A stretch of DNA of 64,000 nt from Qipengyuania sp. ABI-127-1 (GTDB lineage Bacteria > Pseudomonadota > Alphaproteobacteria > Sphingomonadales > Sphingomonadaceae): assembly GCA_022953095.1 (NCBI GenBank), contig JALJCR010000002.1, positions 434,001 through 498,000 on the forward strand. The letters are read 5' to 3'. Below are positions 34,421 through 42,568 of the stretch, piece by piece. A program made the translations under genes and the position numbers. A model generated the notes under the pieces. The model saw only the letters and a program-made list of their open reading frames with translations. It did no database searches and had not been told where the DNA came from. Numbering within the stretch: the first letter of the stretch is position 1; each line of letters begins with the position of its first letter.

Positions 34421-36456
34421 CCCCCCGCGTCGCGGTAATGCTGAACGCCTTCAAGAATACCGGCAGCATGAGTAGCGGACGCCTTGTATGCGTGGGAAAG
34501 AGCCGGATCGTCACCGAGGCCGTCACTCCAGTTCCCTACGATGATCGGTCGGGGGCAGGCGCGAAGCATTGCCCGATCGTTGCCGCTGTCACCAGCAACC
34601 ACGACTTTTGCCTGGGTCATCCCCAACCGGTCGGCAACATGTAGCACCGCCGCGTGCTTTCCGATTCCGGAAGCCAAGATATCCAAGTAGAGACCGTGGC
34701 TGGAAACCACTTCCACGGCGACCTCGGCATCCCTGAACGCGTTCGCGATCTTTTCGGGATCATGACCGTCCAAGAAGTAGCTCGCCTTACCAATCCGCTG
34801 TTCGAGTGCCGCCTGGGTGCGCAGTCCCAACGAAGCGGCCACCTGTTCGACAGTTTCACGGTCCCAATTCCGAGATACGCGCTTGGCCCATTCCCGATCT
34901 TCGACAAATCGACGCTTTTCTCTGTCATACCAGTGGACCTGCGCACCTACGTTGCTGATTATGACATCCGGCGTCGGGACCGCTTCCGCCGCAAGAATGG
35001 ACTGCGCACTATGGAAGCTGCGACCGGTGGCGATGCCCAAGGCGGTCGACGAACTGTTCTGGCGCTGCCAATCCAGAAATTCTCGCAAAGCGTCCCTGTC
35101 ACCGAGCAGAGTGTTGTCGATGTCGCAGACAAGGAGCCGCTCGAAATAACCAGACGATGTTCGAGGCTTCGCGATTTCTTCGATGAGCCGATGGTAAATT
35201 CGGCAGTGGGCTTTCCAATCGTATGCGGCCACCGCGTCTCCCCCTGCGGAGGCATAGCGAATCCAAATGCGTCGATTGGAAATAACGTCCTTACAGGCTT
35301 GCGCGATCGCTTGTGGGTCTCGAGGGCAAACGAGTAGTCCGTTCTTGCAGCGCTCGACGATGTCGTTCGGACCACCACTGTCCGTCGCGACGACTGGCAG
35401 GCGAGCGGCAGCCGCTTCCAGCAACGTCAGTCCGAATGGCTCGTTCAGAGCCGGATTGACGAACACACCGCCGCTCTCACGGGCCAAGGCATAGTAGGCG
35501 GGAATGTCGTCGGGGTCATGCGACTTGGGATAGGCAACCTTCCCATATAGATCGTACGCATCGACGGCACGGATCAATTCCTCGCAGACTTCCCGGCATT
35601 CGGGTTCGAGTCGGCTGAGTTTGTCGCGGCAGCCAGCCACGACCACCAGATTTGCCCTCTCCTGCAGTTCAGGATCGCCGGCGTAGGCCTCGACCAGTCC
35701 TAGCAGGTTCTTCTTCCGAACTGGACGTGCAATCGCGAGGATGATCGGTTTCGACGGTTCCCGCAGGAAACGCTCGACATCCTGCTGCACCTTTGTGGAG
35801 GGCGCTGCACCTTCAAAACGGTCGAGTTCGCAACCGGGTGGGATCACGCGAATGCGACCAGCCTCGATGGAGCGATAATGTGCGTATTGCGCCTCCGCCT
35901 CGTCTCTCGAGCTGGCGATGACGGCGTCTGCCTTCGCGAGTGCATTCTCCTCGATCGCGATGCGCCGCTCCAGCTCTTTGTCGCCACCACCGTTCGCTTG
36001 ACGTTTGACCGCGCCCAACGAATGACCCGTGAAGACATAGGGAATTCCAAGCATCTCCTTGGCGCTTCGCGCGAGCACACCCGCGTCGGCGTAATGGGCA
36101 TGGATCAGGTCGGGAAGCCGATCCAGGTTCTCCAAGTATGCGAGAAACGCATCGCACAAAGGGTCGTGTCGTTCGTGAAGCTCCTCCTTCGGAAGATAGG
36201 ACGCTTCTCCGTCGTCGAGGCGAACAAGTCGAAGCTTGCCGCTCATCTCACCTACATCTGGTTCGTATTGCGCTCCGAGTTTTGGATCGACGAAGCCGCG
36301 CGTAACCAGATCGATGCGTTCGACCGCCGGGTCCTTCGCACTGGTCTCCGCGAGTTCTAGAAGATACTTGATGTGACCACCCGTGTCGGCGGTCAGTCCG
36401 TAAGGAACGTCTCGCAAGGTCAAGCAGCCTTGCAAGGCAACGTGGCAGATGAACAT
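34414..36456 (-). CDS. Bifunctional sucrose-phosphate synthase / sucrose-phosphatase
   Basis: A 680-residue fusion. Residues 1 to about 435 are a GT4-type sucrose-phosphate synthase: GHIKYLLELAE, HAHYADAG, FTGHSLGAVKR and the donor site NPALNEPFGLTLLEAAA. From about residue 443 a HAD phosphatase follows with LVCDIDNTLLGD (nucleophile and acid/base aspartates), GIATGR and VVAGDSGNDRAML. The predicted reactions are UDP- or ADP-glucose plus fructose-6-phosphate to sucrose-6-phosphate, then to sucrose, a compatible solute. Such fusions are known from cyanobacteria and some proteobacteria. Glucosyl-glycerate or mannosyl products remain possible for this family. Confidence 0.9.
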   Translation of the reverse strand: MFICHVALQGCLTLRDVPYGLTADTGGHIKYLLELAETSAKDPAVERIDLVTRGFVDPKLGAQYEPDVGEMSGKLRLVRLDDGEASYLPKEELHERHDPLCDAFLAYLENLDRLPDLIHAHYADAGVLARSAKEMLGIPYVFTGHSLGAVKRQANGGGDKELERRIAIEENALAKADAVIASSRDEAEAQYAHYRSIEAGRIRVIPPGCELDRFEGAAPSTKVQQDVERFLREPSKPIILAIARPVRKKNLLGLVEAYAGDPELQERANLVVVAGCRDKLSRLEPECREVCEELIRAVDAYDLYGKVAYPKSHDPDDIPAYYALARESGGVFVNPALNEPFGLTLLEAAAARLPVVATDSGGPNDIVERCKNGLLVCPRDPQAIAQACKDVISNRRIWIRYASAGGDAVAAYDWKAHCRIYHRLIEEIAKPRTSSGYFERLLVCDIDNTLLGDRDALREFLDWQRQNSSSTALGIATGRSFHSAQSILAAEAVPTPDVIISNVGAQVHWYDREKRRFVEDREWAKRVSRNWDRETVEQVAASLGLRTQAALEQRIGKASYFLDGHDPEKIANAFRDAEVAVEVVSSHGLYLDILASGIGKHAAVLHVADRLGMTQAKVVVAGDSGNDRAMLRACPRPIIVGNWSDGLGDDPALSHAYKASATHAAGILEGVQHYRDAGGW

Positions 36457-36536
36457 GGATTATTACCCTTTCCACCACAATGGATTCCTCTATAGGTTCT
36501 AAGTTCCTGAAATAGCACGCAATCTATGTTAGCTCG

Positions 36537-37568
36537 ATGCGGATCGCCCACGTTTCTCCGGTAATTTATCCCGTCCCGCCCGAGACTTACGGGGGAACCG
36601 AGCGCGTGGTCGCGGATCTCGCGACGGCGCAATCTCGGCGAGGCCACGACGTTACGGTGTTCGGTCCTGCCGATAGCAGGCTTCCGGGGGTCCGGGTGCT
36701 GGGCGAGTATCGCTCGCTGACGGCTCTCGCTGCCGAGCGAGGCGAATTGCCTCCAGGTTTCCCTGCCGAGCTAGAAGCCGAGCAGCTCAGTGACCTAGTC
36801 CGGCACGCGCGGGACTTCGATGTGGTTCATCTGCATGGGTCGGCCCACGCAAGCGGCGTATGCGCTGGCCTAAATGTCCCCACCTTCAGGACGATACACT
36901 GGCGTGCCGATGAAGCCGATCACATCCGCCACTTCGAACGGTTCCCACATGAGCGGGTAATTGCGATTTCCCGTCGTCAAGCGGCCGATGTTCCGAAGGG
37001 CAATCTTGCCGGTACCGTCCACCATGGCATTCCCGTCGACCGATATAAACTGACCGATGCCAGACGTGACCGCCTGGTCTTCATCGGTAGAATGACCGAC
37101 CAGAAAAGACCGGACCGCGCCATCGAACTCGCGCAACGGGTGGGTCTTCCTCTAGAGCTGGCTGGCCCGGTCGACGTCGGCAATCCAGACTACTTCCGCA
37201 AAGTCGTGGAGCCGTATCTCGATGACGACATACGCCATGTCGGGAGCCTGACGGACAGCGAGAAGCAGGCCTTCTTCGACAAGGCTATCGCCTTGGTATT
37301 CCCGATCGACTGGCCCGAGCCGTTCGGTCTGGTGATGATCGAGGCCATGGCCTGCGGGGTCCCAGTCATCGCTTGGGATCAGGGCAGCGCGGGGGAGGTC
37401 GTGAGCGATGGGACCACCGGGATCGTCGTGAATTCCATGGGGGAAGCGGTCGCTCGCCTGCCGGAGGTGCGAGAACTGTCACCATCGACCGTTCGACGGG
37501 TGTTCGAGGAAAAGTACTCAGTCGAACGGATGGCGAGCGAGGTCACGAACCTCTACCAGGAATCCTAG
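36537..37568 (+). CDS. GT4-family glycosyltransferase
   Basis: A 343-residue GT-B enzyme beginning MRIAHVSPVIYPVPPETYGG with the glycine-rich TERVVADLATA acceptor loop. It has HLHGSAHASG, VHHGIP, FIGRMTDQKRPDRAI and the donor motif EPFGLVMIEAMACGVPVIA (E-x7-E). It is divergent from the sucrose-phosphate synthase gene, with an 80-base shared promoter region, and convergent by one base with the Crp-type regulator. Acceptor unknown; the neighbourhood suggests soluble or surface sugar synthesis under stress. Confidence 0.88.
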   Translation: MRIAHVSPVIYPVPPETYGGTERVVADLATAQSRRGHDVTVFGPADSRLPGVRVLGEYRSLTALAAERGELPPGFPAELEAEQLSDLVRHARDFDVVHLHGSAHASGVCAGLNVPTFRTIHWRADEADHIRHFERFPHERVIAISRRQAADVPKGNLAGTVHHGIPVDRYKLTDARRDRLVFIGRMTDQKRPDRAIELAQRVGLPLELAGPVDVGNPDYFRKVVEPYLDDDIRHVGSLTDSEKQAFFDKAIALVFPIDWPEPFGLVMIEAMACGVPVIAWDQGSAGEVVSDGTTGIVVNSMGEAVARLPEVRELSPSTVRRVFEEKYSVERMASEVTNLYQES

Positions 37569-37569
37569 G

Positions 37570-38346
37570 TCACCGGTCGTCCAGGGACTCCAGCGCCAGA
37601 TCACCGTCGCCATAAAGATAATCGCCGTCGAACTCGCCAAGCTTGTTGAGGGCCCGCTCGTCTAATATCGCTATCTTGCCATCGCCTTGCGGGTCGAGAA
37701 TACCCCGCTCGCGCAGATTGCGAAAACTGCGGTTCGCATGGACGGACGTTATGCCGCAGGCCTCCGCGTAGTCCCGTTGCAGCAGGGGCACGGGAAGGTT
37801 CGTGCCATCGTAGCGTCCGACGAACTTCAACCTTTCGATGATCTCGGAGACGAGATGGGCGATGCGACCTTCGGCGTTGAGACGTCCGAGGCGAAAGATC
37901 CACTCGCGGTGCATGGCTGCATCGAGCAGTGTGGAGAACCACATCGCGCGGGCAAGATGAGGAAACCGGTCAACCAGTTCGGCGATGGCTTTGTGAGGAA
38001 CCTTCGCAAGCGTGACCCGATCCAAAGATGCGACGTTGTGATCGAGACGCTTCATCGGGAAGCCATGGAGGTCAACGAAATCGCCAACCACGTTAAGACC
38101 AACCAACTGCCGCTCGCCACGCTGATCATCCAAATGCCTCATCATCGTGCCCTCGATGATGTAAAAGGAATTCTCGATTCGCTCACCACGTTCGACCAGT
38201 GTGGTGCGAGGTTTCAATGTTACTACGTCAACAACGGAATCTTCTAGAGCACGCTTCTCCTCTAGACTGAGATCGTGCCGTAAACGGCCCTTCAGAAAGA
38301 GTTCTGTTTTCAATTTGGACCCCATTTGTTCTAATTGGTTAGCCAT
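37570..38346 (-). CDS. Crp/Fnr-family transcriptional regulator
   Basis: A 258-residue regulator. A cyclic-nucleotide-binding-type beta barrel (about 30-150) precedes a winged helix (about 175-240) with the recognition region QRDYAEACGITSVHANRSFRN. The RRYF-like iron-sulfur cysteines of FNR are absent, and the arginine/serine that bind cAMP in Crp are not obvious, so the signal is unknown. It closes the sugar and stress region and is a candidate regulator of it. An unusual long N-terminal lead (MANQLEQMGSKLKTELFLKG) may be an alternative start. Confidence 0.88.
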   Translation of the reverse strand: MANQLEQMGSKLKTELFLKGRLRHDLSLEEKRALEDSVVDVVTLKPRTTLVERGERIENSFYIIEGTMMRHLDDQRGERQLVGLNVVGDFVDLHGFPMKRLDHNVASLDRVTLAKVPHKAIAELVDRFPHLARAMWFSTLLDAAMHREWIFRLGRLNAEGRIAHLVSEIIERLKFVGRYDGTNLPVPLLQRDYAEACGITSVHANRSFRNLRERGILDPQGDGKIAILDERALNKLGEFDGDYLYGDGDLALESLDDR

Positions 38347-38749
38347 TGCACTTCATTGTGTCAAAGGCTCGTCGGCTAACTTATGTAGGATCGACGTGAT
38401 GGACAACAAAGATGCTGTTTCGCGAGACACAAAATCCCCAAGAGCATTCCAAAAGAAAGTGCGCATCTTTCGTTCGCAAGGTCGTAGGAACGAAGGTTTG
38501 TGATAAGCGGATCAAACGACGCGTAGCGTCGATCATGAAGAAACGCACGTATAACACCGCGGCCGACCGCCGTCGTCGGCGTAGAGTTGTTGCCGCTTTT
38601 TAGAAGTCGCGGTGGCCTGAAACCTGGAATGAAGTGGATGTTGAAAACATTGAGCTAAGTGAACATCGGCTTTTGAGCAACGACTCCAACTGTTTAAATG
38701 TCGGTAGTTGGGGCGCGAAGCGGACGCGCTTCGCCATACGAAAAGACCG
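38347..38749. other. Stretch without a recognisable gene
   Basis: Only short basic open frames are present and none resembles a family. A hairpin GCGAAGCG/CGCTTCGC lies at 38715-38734, downstream of the 54-residue minus-strand gene, and may be a weak terminator without a T-run. Confidence 0.4.
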
Positions 38750-38914
38750 TCATTGCCTCTGTGCGAGCGCCACCACGATGCTAGCTGCGATGACGTCTTC
38801 GGCTTGCTCGCGACGCTCGGGCACTTTCGAGATTAGTCTGCGCTTCGTGCCATCCGGAGCCTTCGTGAGCGCGGCCAGGACGATCGCGTGAGCGAGGTCG
38901 GGGTGCATATTCAT
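38750..38914 (-). CDS. 54-residue protein coupled to the AlpA-like gene
   Basis: A short gene below usual length cut-offs. The ATG overlaps the stop of the HTH gene (ATGA), which is the best evidence that it is real. The product is helical and charged: MNMHPDLAHAIVLAALTK near the start, then KRRLISKVPERREQAEDV and a hydrophobic end IAASIVVALAQRQ. No family is recognised. Being coupled to an excisionase-like regulator, it may assist in the control of the island. Confidence 0.6.
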   Translation of the reverse strand: MNMHPDLAHAIVLAALTKAPDGTKRRLISKVPERREQAEDVIAASIVVALAQRQ

Positions 38915-39165
38915 GTAGGTGAGCTTTCGGCCCGATCCCGCGCAACGCGCCTTCTCTCCACCAGGCTCTTGAGACTTGCGGTCAGCACCAGCGTCGAACT
39001 GCCCAGCTTGATGTACTCAAGCTCGCCTTGGCCGATGAGCACGTAAAGTGTGCTGCGACCGATCCCGAGATAGCGGCAGGCTTCGGGTACGCGCATTGCG
39101 ATCGGCTCGATATTTGCCAGGCCTTGTTCGCTCGCTCGCTGGTCGTTCGCGCCTGATATCGACAT
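38911..39165 (-). CDS. AlpA/excisionase-like helix-turn-helix protein
   Basis: An 84-residue DNA-binding protein with a MerR-like excisionase domain: MRVPEACRYLGIGRSTLYVL (HTH) followed by the wing GELEYIKLGSSTLVLTASLK and a basic tail. Such proteins (AlpA, Xis-like) activate integrase genes or direct excision of P4-like islands, so it is a natural partner of the integrase at 17.9 kb despite the distance. ATG 39165 follows GGAAGGA; a longer frame to 39282 lacks a ribosome site. A 54-residue gene follows with an ATGA overlap. Confidence 0.8.
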   Translation of the reverse strand: MSISGANDQRASEQGLANIEPIAMRVPEACRYLGIGRSTLYVLIGQGELEYIKLGSSTLVLTASLKSLVERRRVARDRAESSPT

Positions 39166-39730
39166 GCCGGTCGGTCCTTCCATCTTTGGGGTGATGACGG
39201 ACCGACCTAGGGGACATGGGGGGAGCAGGTCAGGCCCGCCATCGAAATAGATTATCGGCGACCTGGCCAGATCGCGCCACATGACGTTGCCACGCTAGGC
39301 TTATCGTCTTTACGCCATTGCGCCGATGCCCGAAAATGTCTGAGCGGAATGCATCCGCACACATCCTAGCGAACGAGCGAGGACCAGCTCTCTTCCGCAT
39401 TTCATGACCGCTTAGTGTGCTATGCGGCCAAGCGCCGTCGCTAAATCGATTGAAATGAAAGGGAATTCTCTGCACGCCGCCGCCGGGCTGTTTCGCGTGC
39501 CGTCGCAGATTACTCAACAAAACCAACCACCTGCAACCCGACCGACGGCGGCTCTTTTATCTCGCCCTCGTTTCCTCACCTAAAATCATATGCGTACGGA
39601 CCCATCTGTTTTCCCCGCTCCCTAGCAACACGCTTGCAGATCGCGTGCATGATATCTGCATTCCCTTTTCCTTCTGGTTGCAAGGTTCGCGATGTCCGCA
39701 TGGCGTTGCGAACGTATCGCGCTAATGCCG
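39166..39730. other. Stretch without a recognisable gene
   Basis: About 565 bases with only shadow-like open frames. It should contain the promoter of the AlpA-like gene on the minus strand, but no sequence could be assigned with confidence. Confidence 0.4.
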
Positions 39731-40327
39731 CTACCAACGCTGATCCGTGCGTTCGATTGCGAGTTCATCGGTCCACGGCTTGCAAAGACGGCGCGCTTCG
39801 GTTGGCGTGCCATCGGTCCATTGTGACCAGTCATCTTGTGCCAACAGAACCGGCATGCGCGCGTGACATTCTGCAGCACGGCCCGCACTGTCGGTCATCA
39901 CCATTGTGTAGACCAGACCCCATTCGTCGCTGTTGCGCCATAGCCCCGCAGTTGCAAACAACTCGGCATCGGGACGGCTAAGCCAGGTCCGCGTTTTGCT
40001 GCCCGGCTTGCCTTCGGCTTCGGCCCAGGCCGTCAGCGGAATGAGGCAGCGCCGTTCTTCAAAGCTGTATCGCCACATATAGCTGTCGAGCTTGTCGGTG
40101 CGCGCATTGTTGACCGGCTTTGGCTTGAGCGCCTCACCGGTTCGCTTGCTCTTCAGCGTCAGCGGAAAGCCCCATGTCATCTGCATGAGTTTGCCATCGG
40201 CGATGACCGCGCCCGGATATCCCGGAAACACTTCCTCTCCGAAATTGGCGTTGCCAAGCTTATCGATCGCGCTGAACCAGCGCGCGACCTCGTCGTGCGT
40301 CTTGGTCATTCGGTAGAGATTGCACAT
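39731..40327 (-). CDS. HMCES/YedK (SOS response-associated peptidase, DUF159)
   Basis: A 198-residue SRAP-domain protein that caps abasic sites in single-stranded DNA by forming a covalent bond through Cys2. The start MCNLYRMTK puts the catalytic cysteine at position 2, so it is exposed after Met removal; this fixes ATG 40327 over the longer frame. The conserved asparagine (KPVNNARTD), the glutamate in LTAWAEAEG and the histidine in CHARMPVLL complete the active site. A perfect LexA-type box lies 72 bases upstream, matching SOS control. Its place in the island suggests protection of single-stranded DNA during transfer. Confidence 0.92.
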   Translation of the reverse strand: MCNLYRMTKTHDEVARWFSAIDKLGNANFGEEVFPGYPGAVIADGKLMQMTWGFPLTLKSKRTGEALKPKPVNNARTDKLDSYMWRYSFEERRCLIPLTAWAEAEGKPGSKTRTWLSRPDAELFATAGLWRNSDEWGLVYTMVMTDSAGRAAECHARMPVLLAQDDWSQWTDGTPTEARRLCKPWTDELAIERTDQRW

Positions 40328-40398
40328 CGGGAAAGCGCTGCCGGGAGCGCGTTGGAGTGTCAATCTCTCGCAGACCAACAAATTCCGGTTGGCACAAA

Positions 40399-40413
40399 GT
40401 TCCCCTTATGTTC
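40399..40413. promoter_or_regulatory. LexA (SOS) box, alphaproteobacterial type
   Basis: GTTC-N7-GTTC, an exact match to the alphaproteobacterial LexA site. It lies between the divergent HMCES gene (start 40327, minus) and a small plus-strand gene (start 40425), so LexA could repress both. Confidence 0.75.
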
Positions 40414-40424
40414 TAGATGTCAGA

Positions 40425-40673
40425 ATGATGATTCGAGCCAATGATGATGAACTGGCACAAGCTATTAAGATCGCGCTGGTGACGGCTAAGGCGTACGCCA
40501 TCCGCGACGTGTTTTCCGCAACGAGAGCGCTCAACCGGCGGGTTGCAGTCGAAACGCTGACTGCGCGGATTGTGGCAGCGCTTCGGCCTTACGAGATCAT
40601 GCGAGAGGCAAGGGATTCCGATCTGGTCGAGAAGACTTTGCCGCTGTTCCCCGACTTTGAAGGTCGGAAATAG
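40425..40673 (+). CDS. Small hypothetical protein possibly under SOS control
   Basis: An 82-residue, mostly helical protein (NDDELAQAIKIALVTAKAY; ALNRRVAVETLTARIVAALR; EARDSDLVEKTLPLFPDF). The frame extends upstream to 40320, but the ATG pair at 40425 sits 12 bases after a LexA box and the upstream part overlaps the HMCES start, so the short form is preferred. No family is recognised and the ribosome site is weak. A leaderless or very short-leader transcript is possible. Confidence 0.5.
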   Translation: MMIRANDDELAQAIKIALVTAKAYAIRDVFSATRALNRRVAVETLTARIVAALRPYEIMREARDSDLVEKTLPLFPDFEGRK

Positions 40674-40760
40674 CGTCGCGACGGAAACATGGGATGTGGG
40701 TCCAGTGTCAGAAGTGGCCTGTCCAAATGTTCTAGAATCTAGACCGCAGCGTATCGCTGT

Positions 40761-41702
40761 TTATTCCTTGTCGGGTTTCGCCTTTGCCTCGGCCTTGAGC
40801 TTTTCAAGCCGCTCGGAACACACCTCGTGAACCACTCGGCCAAGCTCCTCGACCTGTTGGCCGAGCCATTCGAGCTCTTCCTTGGTGATGCGGTAGTGCT
40901 TCGAGTAGCGCGCCTTGACGTAGGCTTCCTTGAGTTTTTCGAAGCGCGCGCGATCGCGTTTGGTGTCACGTGGCCAGACGAATGTAAGGCGTGCATCTAT
41001 GCGTTCGGCTTGGGTGCGCAGGAAGCCGAGATTGTGCACGTGGGGGGTGTAGAAAGTGCAGACCAGTAAGACTGTATGGTAGAGGCGCTCGCAAGCTTGG
41101 TGCAAATCGAAGGCAGCCTTCTTCAGATCTCCATCGTTAACGGCGTGGCCGTATCCGCGCATGAAACTCTGAGCGCTTGGTAGCCAGTCCTCGAAATACT
41201 CCTTCGCCATCGCAAGTGCTTGCTCCGGCGTCTTTGGTTTCGGCGTATGGAGCTCGGTGTCGTCGGACTGGTAGAGCGCCACCCCGTCCTGCTTCACGTC
41301 CATGAAGAAGTAGCGGCCGTGCGCGAGCCCGTCGTTCACTTCCTGCAGAGTATGGACGATAAAATTGACCGGTGTCTTGAGCGACTTCGTAACGCCGTAT
41401 TCGCGCATCAGCCGGTCATCGAGCTTCGACCAGTACTTGACCCGATCAACCAGCCGCTTGTCGTTGACGATGATCAGAAGGTCATAGTCCGACTGGTAGC
41501 CTTTGGCCGTATGCGGTTCATCGACCCAGGTGCCGCGAGCATAACTTCCGTAGAGAATTACCTTGAGGATGCGCCCGGCCTTCTTCCATTCGTGCCTGGC
41601 GAGCGCAAAGGCGTCATCGAACTCCTCGAAGATCAGCTGCAACACGCGTTCCAGTTCGCGCTGCTTTTGCGGCGGCAGATGATCGAGGTCGGTCTTCATC
41701 AC
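40761..41702 (-). CDS. Nucleotidyltransferase–HEPN fusion protein
   Basis: A 313-residue two-domain protein. The N-terminal part is a MNT-type nucleotidyltransferase with GSYARGTW (G52, S53) and the metal-binding pair D72/D74 in SDYDLLII. The C-terminal part (about 155-300) is a HEPN-like helical bundle that begins AMAKEYFEDWLPSAQSF and contains RYSKHY (R265, H269), not a canonical Rx4-6H motif. Separate MNT and HEPN genes form toxin–antitoxin pairs in which the MNT adenylylates the HEPN RNase; here both are on one chain, as in several transposon- or island-borne resistance-like genes. It is close to the right end of the island. Confidence 0.82.
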   Translation of the reverse strand: MMKTDLDHLPPQKQRELERVLQLIFEEFDDAFALARHEWKKAGRILKVILYGSYARGTWVDEPHTAKGYQSDYDLLIIVNDKRLVDRVKYWSKLDDRLMREYGVTKSLKTPVNFIVHTLQEVNDGLAHGRYFFMDVKQDGVALYQSDDTELHTPKPKTPEQALAMAKEYFEDWLPSAQSFMRGYGHAVNDGDLKKAAFDLHQACERLYHTVLLVCTFYTPHVHNLGFLRTQAERIDARLTFVWPRDTKRDRARFEKLKEAYVKARYSKHYRITKEELEWLGQQVEELGRVVHEVCSERLEKLKAEAKAKPDKE

Positions 41703-42008
41703 TCAGTTCCTAGCAAGCTGCTGGAATGGTTGCACCTGCTGACCATCATTCATCCGCAATACTCGCTCATAGCGCACAGTGATTCAGCGTCATCCGCATA
41801 CGTCAATACCAAGAAATGGGGATGGGCGCTCATCGACCCACTCCCACGTGATGAAACGTTGGTGCGCAACAGCAAAGAACCGCTTCTGAGGAGCGTTTCT
41901 TGGCGTTTCGAACGGGCCGGGATATGTAGAAAAGGCGCTCTACCAAACGCCGAAAAATTCAGCTTCAAAGCTTAAAAGCTGAACCGAACTACCCTTATAT
42001 GAACAAAA

Positions 42009-42031
42009 GTGTGGGGGAGAGTGTGGGGGAG
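42009..42031. promoter_or_regulatory. Arm-type motifs near the right island end
   Basis: GTGTGGGGGAG occurs twice (42009-42019 and 42021-42031), differing by one base from the GTGTGGGGAAG repeats next to the integrase. The two copies face the att-like sequence 50 bases downstream. Confidence 0.6.
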
Positions 42032-42081
42032 CATTCGCGCCGATCTCAAAGACAGAATTGATTTCAAAGCGTTATTTTCGC

Positions 42082-42107
42082 GGTTCGATTCAAGCCCTGC
42101 CACCACA
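42082..42107 (+). repeat. Degenerate right attachment site (tRNA-Tyr 3' end copy)
   Basis: Reads GGTTCGATTCAAGCCCTG then CCACCACA, matching the T arm and acceptor end of tRNA-Tyr with one missing base and a few mismatches. The preceding arm motifs support it as an att remnant. It is not a tRNA, as no D or anticodon arm precedes it. Confidence 0.55.
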
Positions 42108-42568
42108 AACTTCCGAAAAATTCTTATAATTTAAGGACTTGAAGAAGGTTCGCCATTTGGGCCGTTTTTCCACCTCGGTAAATCGCTGAGAACTTGTCCA
42201 ATCAGCCCAGGCCCCAGGCTCGGCAGTCGGAGCTTCATTGGAAGTTTGCGGATCGCGAAAAGCCGCAGAGCGGACAGGCCGCTTTCTCGCTTTCCTGCCA
42301 GAAAGCGGTAGTTCTGCTAACGACCCCAGTTTCGGCCGTTCAGTCTATCTTCGGCGATGCCCGATAGCAGACATTTCCCGCTGAAAAACAGCCATTCGAA
42401 ATCGCATTGTTCACGCGTATGGATTCGAGTACATAAGGAGAGGTTCTGGAAGTGAATTCCGAGGTCAAAATGATCAGGTCAGTATTTACCGCTTAGCGGC
42501 GCAAACAAGCGACTGAACGCGCGCGCTTATCCGCGCGACCTCTCCATATCTGATCATCGGGACTTACC

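Larger units (their letters stand above)
41703..42568. other. Non-coding region with the proposed right island end
   Basis: Contains the arm-type motifs at 42009-42031, the degenerate tRNA 3' end at 42082-42107, and a block (42108-42240) that resembles the block after the second att-like copy at 44480. A further segment at 42262-42330 shares AGCGGAC and CTGCTAACGACCC with 43517-43541. No gene is convincing. Confidence 0.55.

Noticed and set aside
38412-38603. Short basic open frame of 63 codons
   Set aside because: Very arginine/lysine-rich, no ribosome site, no family; likely chance.
41750-41968. Minus-strand frame of 72 codons upstream of the MNT–HEPN gene
   Set aside because: No recognisable domain; probably the leader region of that gene.
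42082-42110. Possible tRNA gene
   Set aside because: Only a T-arm-like and acceptor-like 3' end is present; no D arm or anticodon arm precedes it. It is better explained as an att remnant.
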